Part shown: one piece after another, positions 1 through 7,960 of the stretch
Layout: every line of letters begins with the position of its first letter
Position numbering within the stretch: position 1 is the stretch's first letter
Translations under genes and position numbers: made by a program
Notes under the pieces: generated by a model
The model's database searches: none
What the model saw: only the letters and a program-made list of their open reading frames with translations
What the model was told of the DNA's origin: nothing
Source: SURF-55 sp040755195
GTDB taxonomy: Bacteria; Bacillota; Desulfotomaculia; Desulfotomaculales; Ammonificaceae
Length of the DNA stretch: 53,407 nucleotides
Direction of reading: 5' to 3'
Assembly (NCBI GenBank): GCA_040755195.1
Contig: JBFMBL010000015.1
Span: 1-53,407 of the forward strand

Positions 1-33
1 AAGGCGCTATTGGAAGAAGGTTCGACAGGTTAA
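1..33 (+). CDS. possible C-terminal end of an upstream gene
   Basis: Frame 1 is open from the window edge and reads KALLEEGSTG before a TAA at 31-33. Ten codons are too few to identify anything, and it may be chance. It is listed only because a gene may continue upstream of the window. Confidence 0.2.
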   Translation, partial: KALLEEGSTG

Positions 34-231
34 CAGGTAGGTAAAATGAGGCAATAGTACCGTTTGTTTCATATTCGCCTGGGTGAAAAGATAAAAAACA
101 ATGGCTACTTGCCGGATTCAGGTTTAATTGGCTCCTATGTAAATTATTTCTTGTATGGGAACAAACCCCACTAAAACGGAATAACCTGTAACTATAATTG
201 TCAGCAAAACCATTATACGAGGAGTAATCAT

Positions 232-516
232 ATGCCGGAAGCCGAGGTTGCCAAAAAGTAGGAGGGTGAGTATGGTAAGGAGTACGGATACCAGGATTGG
301 AAGGACGGCAAGAAAAAGGACAAGAAAAAGCACAAAAAGGAGAGCAGAATCCTGGCTGCGGTGCACAGGTTCGATAAAAAGGTCAGAGAAGCACTGGAGC
401 ACCCCGAGACCGCCGGAGCCAAGATCAGAGAAGCCGTCTATGAAATGCTGCGAGAGATAGGCATACCGGTTGAAAAAGAAGAAGAGGAGGATATCTTCCC
501 ATTCCCTACGGAGTAA
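232..516 (+). pseudogene. small Lys/Glu-rich protein gene with an in-frame TAG at codon 10
   Basis: An ATG at 232 sits eight bases after a good ribosome site (GAGGAG, 219-224). It reads MPEAEVAKK, then TAG at 259-261. The same frame then stays open for 84 more codons to TAA at 514-516. The downstream part looks like real protein: a Lys-rich stretch (DGKKKDKKKHKKE), an amphipathic segment (AAVHRFDKKVREALEHPE) and an acidic end (EKEEEEDIFPFPTE). There is no convincing in-frame start after the TAG. I do not recognise the family. The simplest reading is a nonsense mutation or a sequencing error; read-through, including by pyrrolysine insertion, is a less likely alternative. TAG is used as an ordinary stop by gvpO and gvpN in this window. 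The hydrophobic reading frame on the opposite strand here is probably a shadow. Confidence 0.5.
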
Positions 517-855
517 AGGTAGGAAATCCTCCCGGAACTCTAAGCGTTGATAACGAAAGCCAGGGATTAGCCTGAGGGTTTCAAATACTGTTAAACTGCC
601 GGGTTCATTTTCACAAAACTCGATGTTTATGCGAAACCCTTGGGCTAACCATAGTCAGTTCAACGTTCAAAGTTAAGGAATTCAAAAGAAAAAGGTATTC
701 TTCAAGCAGTTCTCACTTTTCATAAAACCGCGTAAAATGCACTGAAAGTAAAGCCCGTTATCCAGGGCTTTATTTTTGGCAACCAAGGTATCTATTAAGT
801 AGTCAGTAGTCACTAGGAAAGACAACCCGAATTTCAAGCGAGGGGGCAAAACGGC
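517..855. other. intergenic region before the amidase gene
   Basis: No coding frame is convincing. The region holds one clear terminator (750-777), followed by a short AGTAGTCAGTAGTCAC stretch near 800 that resembles the degenerate 7-bp repeats seen elsewhere in the window. No recognisable promoter was found. Confidence 0.5.
750..777 (+). terminator. rho-independent terminator
   Basis: The stem AAAGCCC (750-756) pairs with GGGCTTT (765-771) around an eight-base loop and is followed by ATTTTT. It would end transcription from the small gene at 232-516, about 235 bases upstream. Confidence 0.7.
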
Positions 856-2262
856 GTGGATGAGATTATTTATACGCCGGCATCGATCCTGGCCGGATTA
901 ATTCGAACAAGAACAATCTCTTGTGAGGAGGTAGTTGACGCTCACCTTCAGAGAATAGAAGAGGTAAACCCGAAGCTTAACGCGGTTGTGCAAATGACCG
1001 CGGATACGGCTCGCGCTCAGGCACGCGAAGCGGACGCCGACCTTTCGCGGGGGGTAATAAAGGGGCCTCTTCACGGCGTTCCGGTGACCGTAAAGGACGC
1101 CTTTGAAACAGCGGGTATGATTTCCGCCGCCGGTACTCAGGGGCGCGAATCCTTTGTACCGTATCGCGACGCAACCGCGGTTGCGCGCCTGCGGGCCGCA
1201 GGAGCCATTATACTGGGTAAGACCAACGTTCCGGAATTGAGCCTGGTCTATGAAACGGATAATCTGGTCTACGGCCGGACGAATAATCCTTACGACCTTT
1301 CACGCACTCCCGGAGGCAGCAGCGGCGGCGAGGCGGCGATTATCGCCGCGTGCGGGTCGCCGTTGGGCCTGGGAAGTGATTGCGCGGGAAGCATCCGCGT
1401 GCCCGCTCACTTCTGCGGTATCGCGGGCATAAAGCCGACAACGGGCCTGGTTCCGGCAACAGGTCACTTTCCGTTGAATGTCTGGGTGATGGAACGGCTA
1501 ACAGCGGTTGGCCCCATAGCCAGGTGCGTGGAGGATCTGGGGCTGGTTCTCCCGATCATCGCGGGAGTGGACTGGCGCGATCCGGCGGTGATGCCCGCAT
1601 CACCGGGCAACCCCGGGAATGTGGACCTGAGAAACTTACGGGTGGCTTTTTTTACGGATAACGGGGTATCGACCCCGACACCGGAAACTGTTGAATCCGT
1701 ATGTTCGGCTGCTAAAGCCCTATCCTATGCGGGCTCGGAAGTTGATGAAGCCCGGCCCGAAGGAATTGAGGAGTGTCATGATATTATGAGTCTCCTCCTT
1801 GCGGCGGATGGCGGCGCCGGGGTGCGAATATTACTCCAGATGGCCGGGACGGCAAACGCACACCCTCTGACGGAGCAGGTGCTCGTTTCGATGCGGTCTT
1901 CCGCCATGTCCATCGGTGAATTCAGCGGTTTGATGGTGAGGTGGCACTTCTTCCGCAGCGCGATGCTTACCTTTATGCAAAGATATGATGCGGTTCTTTG
2001 CCCCGTTTGCGCGTGTCCCGCCTTGCCTCATGGTACTGCCGCCATGGCGGAAATGGCTGCTGCTTTCAGTTACGCCGCCGCCTTCAACCTGACCGGGTGG
2101 CCGGCCGCAACCGTCCGTGTCGGGACTTCACCGGAAGGGCTGCCTATAGGTGTGCAGGTGGCGGCCCGCCCCTGGCGGGAGGATGTTGCCCTGGCGGCAG
2201 CCCGGCAAATCGAAACCGCTTCAGGCGGTTGGCAGCACGCAGCGATCAACGGAGTTAGATGA
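856..2262 (+). CDS. amidase signature family hydrolase (GatA-like)
   Basis: The 468-residue product is a full-length amidase-signature enzyme, which hydrolyses amide bonds with a Ser-cisSer-Lys triad. The triad is visible: Lys80 in VTVKDAF, cis-Ser155 in TPGGSSGGEA and nucleophile Ser179 in GSDCAGSIRVPA. The 75- and 24-residue spacings match the family. The usual SDTGGS before the nucleophile is SDCAGS here. The GTG start at 856 follows a GAGGGGG ribosome site. No gatB or gatC is adjacent, so it is more likely a stand-alone amidase than the tRNA amidotransferase subunit. Its substrate cannot be read from sequence. It is probably a single-gene unit, since the next gene is on the other strand. 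Confidence 0.9.
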   Translation: MDEIIYTPASILAGLIRTRTISCEEVVDAHLQRIEEVNPKLNAVVQMTADTARAQAREADADLSRGVIKGPLHGVPVTVKDAFETAGMISAAGTQGRESFVPYRDATAVARLRAAGAIILGKTNVPELSLVYETDNLVYGRTNNPYDLSRTPGGSSGGEAAIIAACGSPLGLGSDCAGSIRVPAHFCGIAGIKPTTGLVPATGHFPLNVWVMERLTAVGPIARCVEDLGLVLPIIAGVDWRDPAVMPASPGNPGNVDLRNLRVAFFTDNGVSTPTPETVESVCSAAKALSYAGSEVDEARPEGIEECHDIMSLLLAADGGAGVRILLQMAGTANAHPLTEQVLVSMRSSAMSIGEFSGLMVRWHFFRSAMLTFMQRYDAVLCPVCACPALPHGTAAMAEMAAAFSYAAAFNLTGWPAATVRVGTSPEGLPIGVQVAARPWREDVALAAARQIETASGGWQHAAINGVR

Positions 2263-2447
2263 AGTTGATATCCGTACTATATGTGTGACTACATAACACC
2301 GTAACTCTCAAAAAACGGGTTGAGTGCTGGGAAACTGACTGTATCACCTCCGGCGGAACTGTTCATATAGACTACGCGATATGCCACGGGGATATGTTCT
2401 ACAGAGAAGTCATTCTTATCAAGATTAAAATCATGGCAGTTTAGCGA

Positions 2448-2475
2448 TGAAACCCGGATTAAAATCCGGGTTTCA
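2448..2475. terminator. strong hairpin between convergent genes
   Basis: A perfect 12-bp stem, TGAAACCCGGAT (2448-2459) with ATCCGGGTTTCA (2464-2475), closes a TAAA loop. It lies between the amidase gene and the converging gene at 2525-2833. There is no T-tract on either side, so termination is inferred from position and stem strength only. Confidence 0.45.
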
Positions 2476-2524
2476 CCGTTGCAATAAAATTAGGTAACGC
2501 CAACGGTTTGTTCAAAAGCACTAC

Positions 2525-2833
2525 TTATCCTTTGCTCTGCAGCACAGCCCAATCGGTTATCATATGACAGATATCCCATTCAACATACACATATGGAGAC
2601 AACAGTATCAGGTTGGAATAAAGCTTTATCCATTCGCACGTAATTCTCTTGAAAGCGAAAGTTCCATCAACGATTACGATCCAGTAATAGCATCCACGGT
2701 GACCGAAGGTGAAGAAACTTTCGCATACCCATCCACTGCCTGTTTTTTCGTGACGGGCCAATTGGCCTTTGGGTTTTAACTTGCCTAGAATCTCTAAGAT
2801 CTCTTCAATCGGGGCAGTCTCAATTTCGTTCAT
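2525..2833 (-). CDS. hypothetical protein, 102 residues
   Basis: I do not recognise this protein. It is supported as a gene by an excellent ribosome site (AAGGAGG, ten bases before the ATG at 2833) and a clean stop. The N-terminal 30 residues look helical and charged (EEILEILGKLKPKG). The middle is a Trp/aromatic-rich beta-like stretch (GCYYWIVIVDGTFAFKR) and the C-terminal part is also aromatic. No signal peptide or membrane segment is clear. It stands alone, divergent from the gene at 3050. Confidence 0.6.
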   Translation of the reverse strand: MNEIETAPIEEILEILGKLKPKGQLARHEKTGSGWVCESFFTFGHRGCYYWIVIVDGTFAFKRITCEWIKLYSNLILLSPYVYVEWDICHMITDWAVLQSKG

Positions 2834-3049
2834 GTGTTATTATCCTCCTTTTCATTTTGCCGTTTGCCGGCCTGGTACCATAATATGAGAAAGAGGTTTT
2901 AGTTGTTCATAAATTCAAGGGAAAAAATTCGGGTGGGGAGATTCAACACCAAAGTAAATAAAATCCCGTATGGAAAATATTGCACCTCTGTAACACTTGC
3001 TGCCGAAAGCCCATATGATGGTAGCAAAATCGAAGGAGGGATATATTTA

Positions 3050-3502
3050 ATGGCTATCAGGAAACTTTGCGTAAATGAAGTGACCTCTATAGTCCGAACG
3101 TTTTCCCAAACGGTTACTTGTACCACACCGGCGCACACTCCTACAGGTCCCGGAAATGAATGCTCCATTGCGCTTTATAATGTGAATACAAACCTGGGCG
3201 CCGTACCGCCGACGTTATCGTTTTCGTATGATGTTCAGTTTGAGTACCAGTACTCCCATGCCGGAGCAACATTCCAAGATTACTGTAACGCCATGGGCAA
3301 CAGCGGTTCCGTAACCCTTCCAACCGGCGTCACCGTTTGCTGCGGCACGACCATGCCCTTAGTAACCTCGTCACCCAGTTGTGGTGCGGGGGCCATCACC
3401 ACGACACCGACTTCCGTGGCCGGGCCCGTTAGCCTGTCGTTTACGGTCACGAACCTCTGTACTCCAACGATCATCTGCGTCGACGACACAATCTGCCCGT
3501 AA
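3050..3502 (+). CDS. Cys-rich beta-type protein, possible spore-surface or appendage protein
   Basis: The ATG at 3050 follows AAGGAGGG at a good distance, so I use it in preference to an open frame reaching back to 2903. The 150-residue product starts MAIRKLCVNEV and is rich in Thr, Ser, Pro, Val and Cys, with Cys spread along it (VTVCCGTTMP, NLCTPTIICVDDTICP at the end). Such composition suggests a beta-sandwich stabilised by disulfides. There is no signal peptide, which fits mother-cell-made spore coat or appendage proteins in endospore formers. I considered the Ena-type appendage subunits (DUF3992) but the similarity is only in general character. Function is unassigned. Confidence 0.6.
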   Translation: MAIRKLCVNEVTSIVRTFSQTVTCTTPAHTPTGPGNECSIALYNVNTNLGAVPPTLSFSYDVQFEYQYSHAGATFQDYCNAMGNSGSVTLPTGVTVCCGTTMPLVTSSPSCGAGAITTTPTSVAGPVSLSFTVTNLCTPTIICVDDTICP

Positions 3503-3635
3503 TTCGGAAGCGGATCTCGACGCAAGAGCTCCATCCAATGATGGGGCTCTAATTGTTTTTGCTCGGGGCTGGTTGGGAATTTTACCTTGGGCCAGGGCTT
3601 AGAACATAACCCGGACAAGCCAGAACCAAATATTT

Positions 3636-3920
3636 TTACCACAGAGACACAGAGAACACGGAGGAAACAAAATAGTCAATGGATGCGATTGTCTTGATCT
3701 CGACAACAACGGCGTTTTCAACCAAAAGGTCAATACGGTAACCGCAATCAAGCTTGGCTCCCTTGTACTCGACAGGCAATGCTTTCTGTCGCTCAAAGGG
3801 GATCGACGAGAGCGTCAGTTCCTTACACAAGCACTCCTCATAGGCCGATTCCAACAGCCCTGGCCCAAGGCGCTGGGGCACCTCAATCGCTGCTCTGATT
3901 ATCTGTTCTGTTATCCTATT
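3636..3920 (-). pseudogene. GxxExxY family protein remnant, truncated at both ends
   Basis: The frame reads LNRITEQIIRAAIEVPQRLG, GPGLLESAYEECL and LDCGYRIDLLVENAVVVEIK, which are the hallmark blocks of the GxxExxY family (about 120-130 residues, PD-(D/E)XK nuclease-like fold). The nuclease-like D...E.K core (LDCGYRIDL, VVEIK) is present. After VVEIKTI the expected C-terminal half is missing and the frame runs into the repeat arm and stops. At the other end no start codon precedes LNRITEQ; the frame runs back into the opposite repeat arm to a TGA. It is therefore a decayed copy held between two inverted repeat arms. Confidence 0.75.
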
Positions 3921-3995
3921 CAGTTCCGTCTCTGTGTTCTCTGTGCCTCCGTGGTGAATCTGTGATCAATTTTTTTCTTGCCATTTTGCGTAGAT
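3638..3995. mobile_element. repeat element with inverted arms enclosing the GxxExxY remnant
   Basis: The left arm (from 3641, CCACAGAGACACAGAGAACA) is matched in reverse by the right arm (about 3931-3958, CTCTGTGCCTCCGTGGTGAA). The right side continues into TTCTTGCCATTTTGCGTAGAT (3975-3995). The same tail and arms border the two short repeat copies at 21821-21959 and 52971-53108, so this is the longest member of one family. The element has replaced the original 3' end of the large gene at 3920-7477, whose last 24 or so codons lie inside it. Mobility is inferred from the repeated, bounded structure; no transposase is present. Confidence 0.65.
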
Positions 3996-6900
3996 TTTCG
4001 GCTTGAAACGATGCGCCATCTGCGGGGCAACCCTGCCGGTAAGGCCATTGCAACGTTGGAAGGCGCTGATATACCTTTAGCATTACAGCTTTTGACACGA
4101 TAAAAGTGGCGGACCCAATAATACACTTTAGGGTCAACATATTCTGACGTATGAGGCCCTACACGGGCTACTTCTTCGAATCTGTTTTCGTACATTACGC
4201 TTCGCTCAATAATAAAACTGTTTTCGTTTGTTATATCATTCGTCCAGGTAATTATGATCCCGCCTCCGTATATCGCCCGGGCGGATAGGTCGGACGGTGA
4301 CAGGGGGAAGGTGTCGATAGTTCTACAGGATGCTTCGCTTTTAATGCGAAGCTTCCCGTATGCGGTTTTTCCCGCTGTACCGGTTTCCGGTTTCATCCGG
4401 CGACCTCCGTCATGTACGGGAGTAGTCACAACACCGGGGAGTAAACCGGCGTAAAATACGGCGCTGTGTTCTTGACTTACGAGTCCCGCTGCATGTGGTC
4501 GGCCGTTGCCGGTATCAGCAGTAAAGGTAGTGATGTTTTTAAATACAGTGTTGTGGCAGATAACCACGTTTGAAGCGTCGCCGAGGGCTAACTCGGCGCC
4601 GAGATTTGCAGAGACGTTGTTTGTAATGACGTTGTTGAAAACGTTTACCTGGTGCGTGCCGGTTCGAAGCAGCCGGATGCCGCCGCCGTTGGCGTTGGCC
4701 AGGTTCGCGTGGATAATGTTGTCGTAGATGTCCACGGCTCCGGAACCTGCCGAAAACGTTTCAGGGGGTACCGGTTGTTCGCCGCCGATAAAAATGGCGC
4801 CGCCGTCCGAAAAGGAAGTGTTAAAAAGAAACCTGTTGTGGTGGATGCGTCCGCAATGGCTCAACCCGTAGTGCGAAAGGCCCCCGCCGCATCCAGCGGA
4901 ATAGTTGCCGCAAAACTCGTTATGGTCGACTTCGTATCCGTGGGCGCCCGAGAAGACCGCCACGCCCCCGGCCAGGATGCCGCCGCCGTTATTCAGGATA
5001 CGGTTGTGGTGGATGCGTACTACGTCGTTTTTGCAGTCACCGGTATATGGCAGGCCGATGGTGATTCCGCCGCCAAACCCTCCGCCGTTGTTGCTGACAA
5101 TGTTATTGCTGATCTCAAGGTGGCGGCAGTTCGTATTAACCGCGATTCCGCCGCCTTCTTCGCTTCTGGCCCCGGTAATCGTCAGCCCGTCGATCTGCGC
5201 GTTAAAGGTCTCGTCGAAGCTCCCCTCGCTGGCTACAACCGTGACCACGTACCCCCGGGGGATCTCCCGCGGGCCGTCAAAGGCGATCGACGCGAGTTTC
5301 TCTTCCCAACGCTGCCGGTAGCTCGCAAAGTAGCGACCATCCAACCTTATGATTCCCGCGCCCATTCCCTGGAGTTTAATGTTCTTGTAAATGATCGGGC
5401 TTTCATAGTAAACACCGGGGCTGACGATAACCAGTGCCCCGGAAGGGGCGCTATCGATGGCCCCTTGAATGGTGGTTTCGGGTGTGGCGTTGATCACCGG
5501 GGGTTGGTAGGCGCCGGGCGCAAGGACGTGTATGGTGATCCCGGAGGTATTGGCAAGACCTTCGCTTGTGGTTACTGTAAGCTGGGCCGGTCCGGGCGGA
5601 AAGGATGAAGGAATGCGCACGAGAATCAACGTATCTTTCCAGAACCTTACAGGGATTGGCTTATCGCTAAGTGTGACGGTTCCCCTTTTTTTACCGAAGT
5701 TGTTTCCCCTGATGATGATTCTTCGGCTTTCGTCCGGTGCGACAAAGACCCGGTTTACGCTGTTTACCCGGGGTATCTCTTTAGAGCTGTATACCGGAGG
5801 TGTGGCGAAATGCGCATCGGGCGTTTCGACAAAAGCCGTGACGGGATTCAGGACCACCTTTGCATAAGTGGTCTTACCGGGGTAAACGTCAAAAACCTGC
5901 CTTTCCGTTCGGTAGTCGGGGTTGTAATTTTCGTTAGGGCAATCCGGATCTCCGGGGTCATTGCCGACAATTCGGTACATCCCCGGCGCTACACCGAAGG
6001 GGGTGGGTACGTTTATCGTGCAAGACGGCAATAATACCTCAAAAAAACCGTCGGCGTCGGATTGAACGGTGGTAATCAGTCGCCCGGTGTAGTCCCGGAT
6101 ACCGACCGGTGTATGGGGGATGCCACGCTGCCTGCCGTAGTTGATATGACCAAGGTTGGGCTCAAGATTTACGTCGTCAAGGAGGAATCCGGATATGCGA
6201 CCGGGCAACGGAACGCCGTCGTGGCTGCCGGAACCGGTTGCTTCTTTTTCATCAGGAGATGCCTCTCGACCGGAAGAATGGAACCAGCGCGGAACGCCGA
6301 TATCTCCCATGTCGACCGTTTCGCCTTCATGAATCTGAACCGTGTGGAAAGAAATGATGTGTTCGAGGGGTTCGTCCCAGATTGCCATCCGGTAAAAACC
6401 TGCCGGAACATTAGGAATCGAAAACGTCCCGTCGGAATTACCTTGTCCCGTATAAACCTGTTTGTTGTTACGACCGGTGTCGGAGAGGGCTATCCATGGC
6501 CGTTCAACGGTCGTACGCGCAAGGGGCTTCAAGGGCGGCTTTAACTCGGTTACAGAAAGGACTCGACCGGTGATTATGCCGGTTCCCGCTCCAGGAGAGA
6601 ACACCACCGGCCTGACAAAACCGATGCAAACGTTGGGCGTTTTAAAACCTCTGCAAAGCCTATAACCGTCATCGCCTTCCTCGATCCGGACATCTATAGT
6701 GCCAGTTCCTTCAATGGTTGTGCTTTGAATCCAACCGTCGTCCGGGGGGATAGCCTGCACCTTATACTTGCCGGGGGTTAGGTTGCTTATAACTGCGTTG
6801 CCGTTTTCGTCGGTGAGTATTACACCGCCGGTACCGGGAACCGGTATTGGATTTTGGTCCGGGTCAAGAATCGGGTTGCCGTACGTGTCAAGTTCATAGA

Positions 6901-7477
6901 CGGTGCCGATGGGGTTGCCTGCATAGTCTGCGGTTACTTCGCGGGCGCCGTCGCTAATAATGATACGGAACCCGGCCAGACCGCGTTCAAAGGGGATATC
7001 GTTCTCTCCGTTTACGGGGCGATTGTCTTCAAAGACGCGAACTCTGATTTTGGAAAGGGGCAACGGGTAAGGCTGCAACCCGATGGTCAACGTACTATCG
7101 CCGTTCAGGTTAATCCAATCTCCCCCGGGTTTGTGGTCCGGAGCCAAGATGGAAACGAGGTATTTACCTGCGGGTAAGGATACAGTGGGTCGGTCAGAGT
7201 TCCCGGTGGCCACCACCGGGCTATGGCTGGCCCCGTACTGAAAAGACGGCCAATTATCCAGGTTTGGTTTGGATTGATCACCTACATCATCTTCGTTAAC
7301 AATGAACTTAAAACTAGTAATAGGGGTACCAGTGTCACGTCTACTGACATTTAATGTGAGCTGAAAAACACTGACCCGGGCAGTGAGAATGCCGTTGGGC
7401 GAGACCGATGTTTCTATCCCTGCGTGATCCACCTCTTTCCAACCTCCCAAACATAGCATGAGATCATTTCCCATCAT
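3920..7477 (-). CDS. large multi-domain surface protein: regulatory-like beta domains, IPT/TIG, parallel beta-helix, FnIII
   Basis: The 1185-residue product is built of beta modules. Residues 1-550 hold several carboxypeptidase-regulatory/CNA-B-like domains (repeated patterns such as LPAGKYLVSI, LTPGKYKVQA, VPAGFYRMAI). Residues about 568-655 are an IPT/TIG domain (RIIIRGNNFG, LTVTTSEGLA). Residues about 665-1010 are a right-handed parallel beta-helix with many NN/GGG turns (ISNNIVSNNGGG, IHHNRILNNGGG). A fibronectin-III-like domain follows at 1058-1145. No signal peptide or wall anchor is visible. The ATG pair at 7474-7477 has a weak ribosome site; GGAGG lies before an in-frame GTG 14 codons later, so the true start is uncertain and the N-terminus may be incomplete. 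Codons from about 1162 on come from the adjoining repeat element. The family suggests an exported binding or adhesive protein, but no ligand can be named. Confidence 0.8.
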   Translation of the reverse strand: MMGNDLMLCLGGWKEVDHAGIETSVSPNGILTARVSVFQLTLNVSRRDTGTPITSFKFIVNEDDVGDQSKPNLDNWPSFQYGASHSPVVATGNSDRPTVSLPAGKYLVSILAPDHKPGGDWINLNGDSTLTIGLQPYPLPLSKIRVRVFEDNRPVNGENDIPFERGLAGFRIIISDGAREVTADYAGNPIGTVYELDTYGNPILDPDQNPIPVPGTGGVILTDENGNAVISNLTPGKYKVQAIPPDDGWIQSTTIEGTGTIDVRIEEGDDGYRLCRGFKTPNVCIGFVRPVVFSPGAGTGIITGRVLSVTELKPPLKPLARTTVERPWIALSDTGRNNKQVYTGQGNSDGTFSIPNVPAGFYRMAIWDEPLEHIISFHTVQIHEGETVDMGDIGVPRWFHSSGREASPDEKEATGSGSHDGVPLPGRISGFLLDDVNLEPNLGHINYGRQRGIPHTPVGIRDYTGRLITTVQSDADGFFEVLLPSCTINVPTPFGVAPGMYRIVGNDPGDPDCPNENYNPDYRTERQVFDVYPGKTTYAKVVLNPVTAFVETPDAHFATPPVYSSKEIPRVNSVNRVFVAPDESRRIIIRGNNFGKKRGTVTLSDKPIPVRFWKDTLILVRIPSSFPPGPAQLTVTTSEGLANTSGITIHVLAPGAYQPPVINATPETTIQGAIDSAPSGALVIVSPGVYYESPIIYKNIKLQGMGAGIIRLDGRYFASYRQRWEEKLASIAFDGPREIPRGYVVTVVASEGSFDETFNAQIDGLTITGARSEEGGGIAVNTNCRHLEISNNIVSNNGGGFGGGITIGLPYTGDCKNDVVRIHHNRILNNGGGILAGGVAVFSGAHGYEVDHNEFCGNYSAGCGGGLSHYGLSHCGRIHHNRFLFNTSFSDGGAIFIGGEQPVPPETFSAGSGAVDIYDNIIHANLANANGGGIRLLRTGTHQVNVFNNVITNNVSANLGAELALGDASNVVICHNTVFKNITTFTADTGNGRPHAAGLVSQEHSAVFYAGLLPGVVTTPVHDGGRRMKPETGTAGKTAYGKLRIKSEASCRTIDTFPLSPSDLSARAIYGGGIIITWTNDITNENSFIIERSVMYENRFEEVARVGPHTSEYVDPKVYYWVRHFYRVKSCNAKGISAPSNVAMALPAGLPRRWRIVSSRKSTQNGKKKIDHRFTTEAQRTQRRN

Positions 7478-7578
7478 TATGGTATTGGCCTTTCGTTTTA
7501 AGAGTGAGCCATCTTTAAGAAAAAATAATTCCTAAATCTTCCTGGATGTTGTGGTTCTTACGGTGAAACTCTCATTTA

Positions 7579-7588
7579 ACGGTACCGT
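7579..7588. promoter_or_regulatory. palindrome upstream of the gas vesicle promoter
   Basis: ACGGTACCGT is a perfect 10-bp palindrome ending six bases before the candidate -35 box of the gvp operon. The position suits a regulator site, but no regulator gene lies nearby and the call is an inference. Confidence 0.25.
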
Positions 7589-7593
7589 GGTCC

Positions 7594-7623
7594 TTCACCT
7601 TTCCGTCATTGTTCACATATGAT
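7594..7623 (+). promoter_or_regulatory. candidate sigma-A-type promoter for the gas vesicle operon
   Basis: TTCACC (7594-7599) and TATGAT (7618-7623) are separated by 18 bases and lie 45 bases before the gvpO start. The -10 box matches consensus at five of six positions and the -35 at four. It is the best candidate in the 190-bp gap between the divergent beta-helix gene and gvpO. Confidence 0.4.
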
Positions 7624-7667
7624 AGATAAGGGTTTCCTACAATGGCAATATCAGGAGGTCATAAGTT

Positions 7668-7946
7668 ATGTCTGCAGTGTCGAAGGTGGTTACGGCGGTG
7701 ATGGCATTCTTCCAAGATGTTCTCGGGAAGAATGCAACGGTTATCGCGGCTGGTCAGGATGAGCGGGGGTTGTGGACGGCTAAGGCGGAAGTCCCCGAAG
7801 AGGTCGAATATATGCGCAAGCGCGCCCGCGACGACCTTATAGGACTTTACCAGGTTACACTTGATGCCAATTTTAATGTTGCAGGCTACGAGCGACTTGC
7901 CATCCGCGAACGGGATAATACAGCTTATGACGGCGCAGGAAATTAG
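7668..7946 (+). CDS. gvpO: gas vesicle protein GvpO
   Basis: This 92-residue protein matches the GvpO family, which is needed for gas vesicle formation in haloarchaea and occurs in bacterial clusters. The family pattern is visible: a short N-terminal helix, then GLWTAKAEVPEEVEYM, a DLIGLYQVTLDANFNVAGYE block and an Arg-rich end (ERLAIRERD). The ATG follows AGGAGGT at a good distance. It is the first gene of the cluster, 14 bases before gvpN. Its biochemical role is not established; regulatory and assembly roles have been proposed for the family. Confidence 0.85.
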   Translation: MSAVSKVVTAVMAFFQDVLGKNATVIAAGQDERGLWTAKAEVPEEVEYMRKRARDDLIGLYQVTLDANFNVAGYERLAIRERDNTAYDGAGN

Positions 7947-7960
7947 GAGGTTGGAATGTA

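Noticed and set aside
124..402. Hydrophobic open frame on the minus strand
   Set aside because: It is the antisense of the lysine-rich gene at 232-516; its hydrophobicity follows from the complement of Lys codons. No ribosome site.
232..516. Genome-wide TAG recoding
   Set aside because: gvpO, gvpN and other genes here end normally at TAG, so general recoding is not supported by this window.
4652..5608. 318-codon plus-strand open frame inside the beta-helix gene
   Set aside because: It is the antisense of a coding region with strongly biased third positions. Composition (AAAV, DDK) is not protein-like and no ribosome site precedes it.
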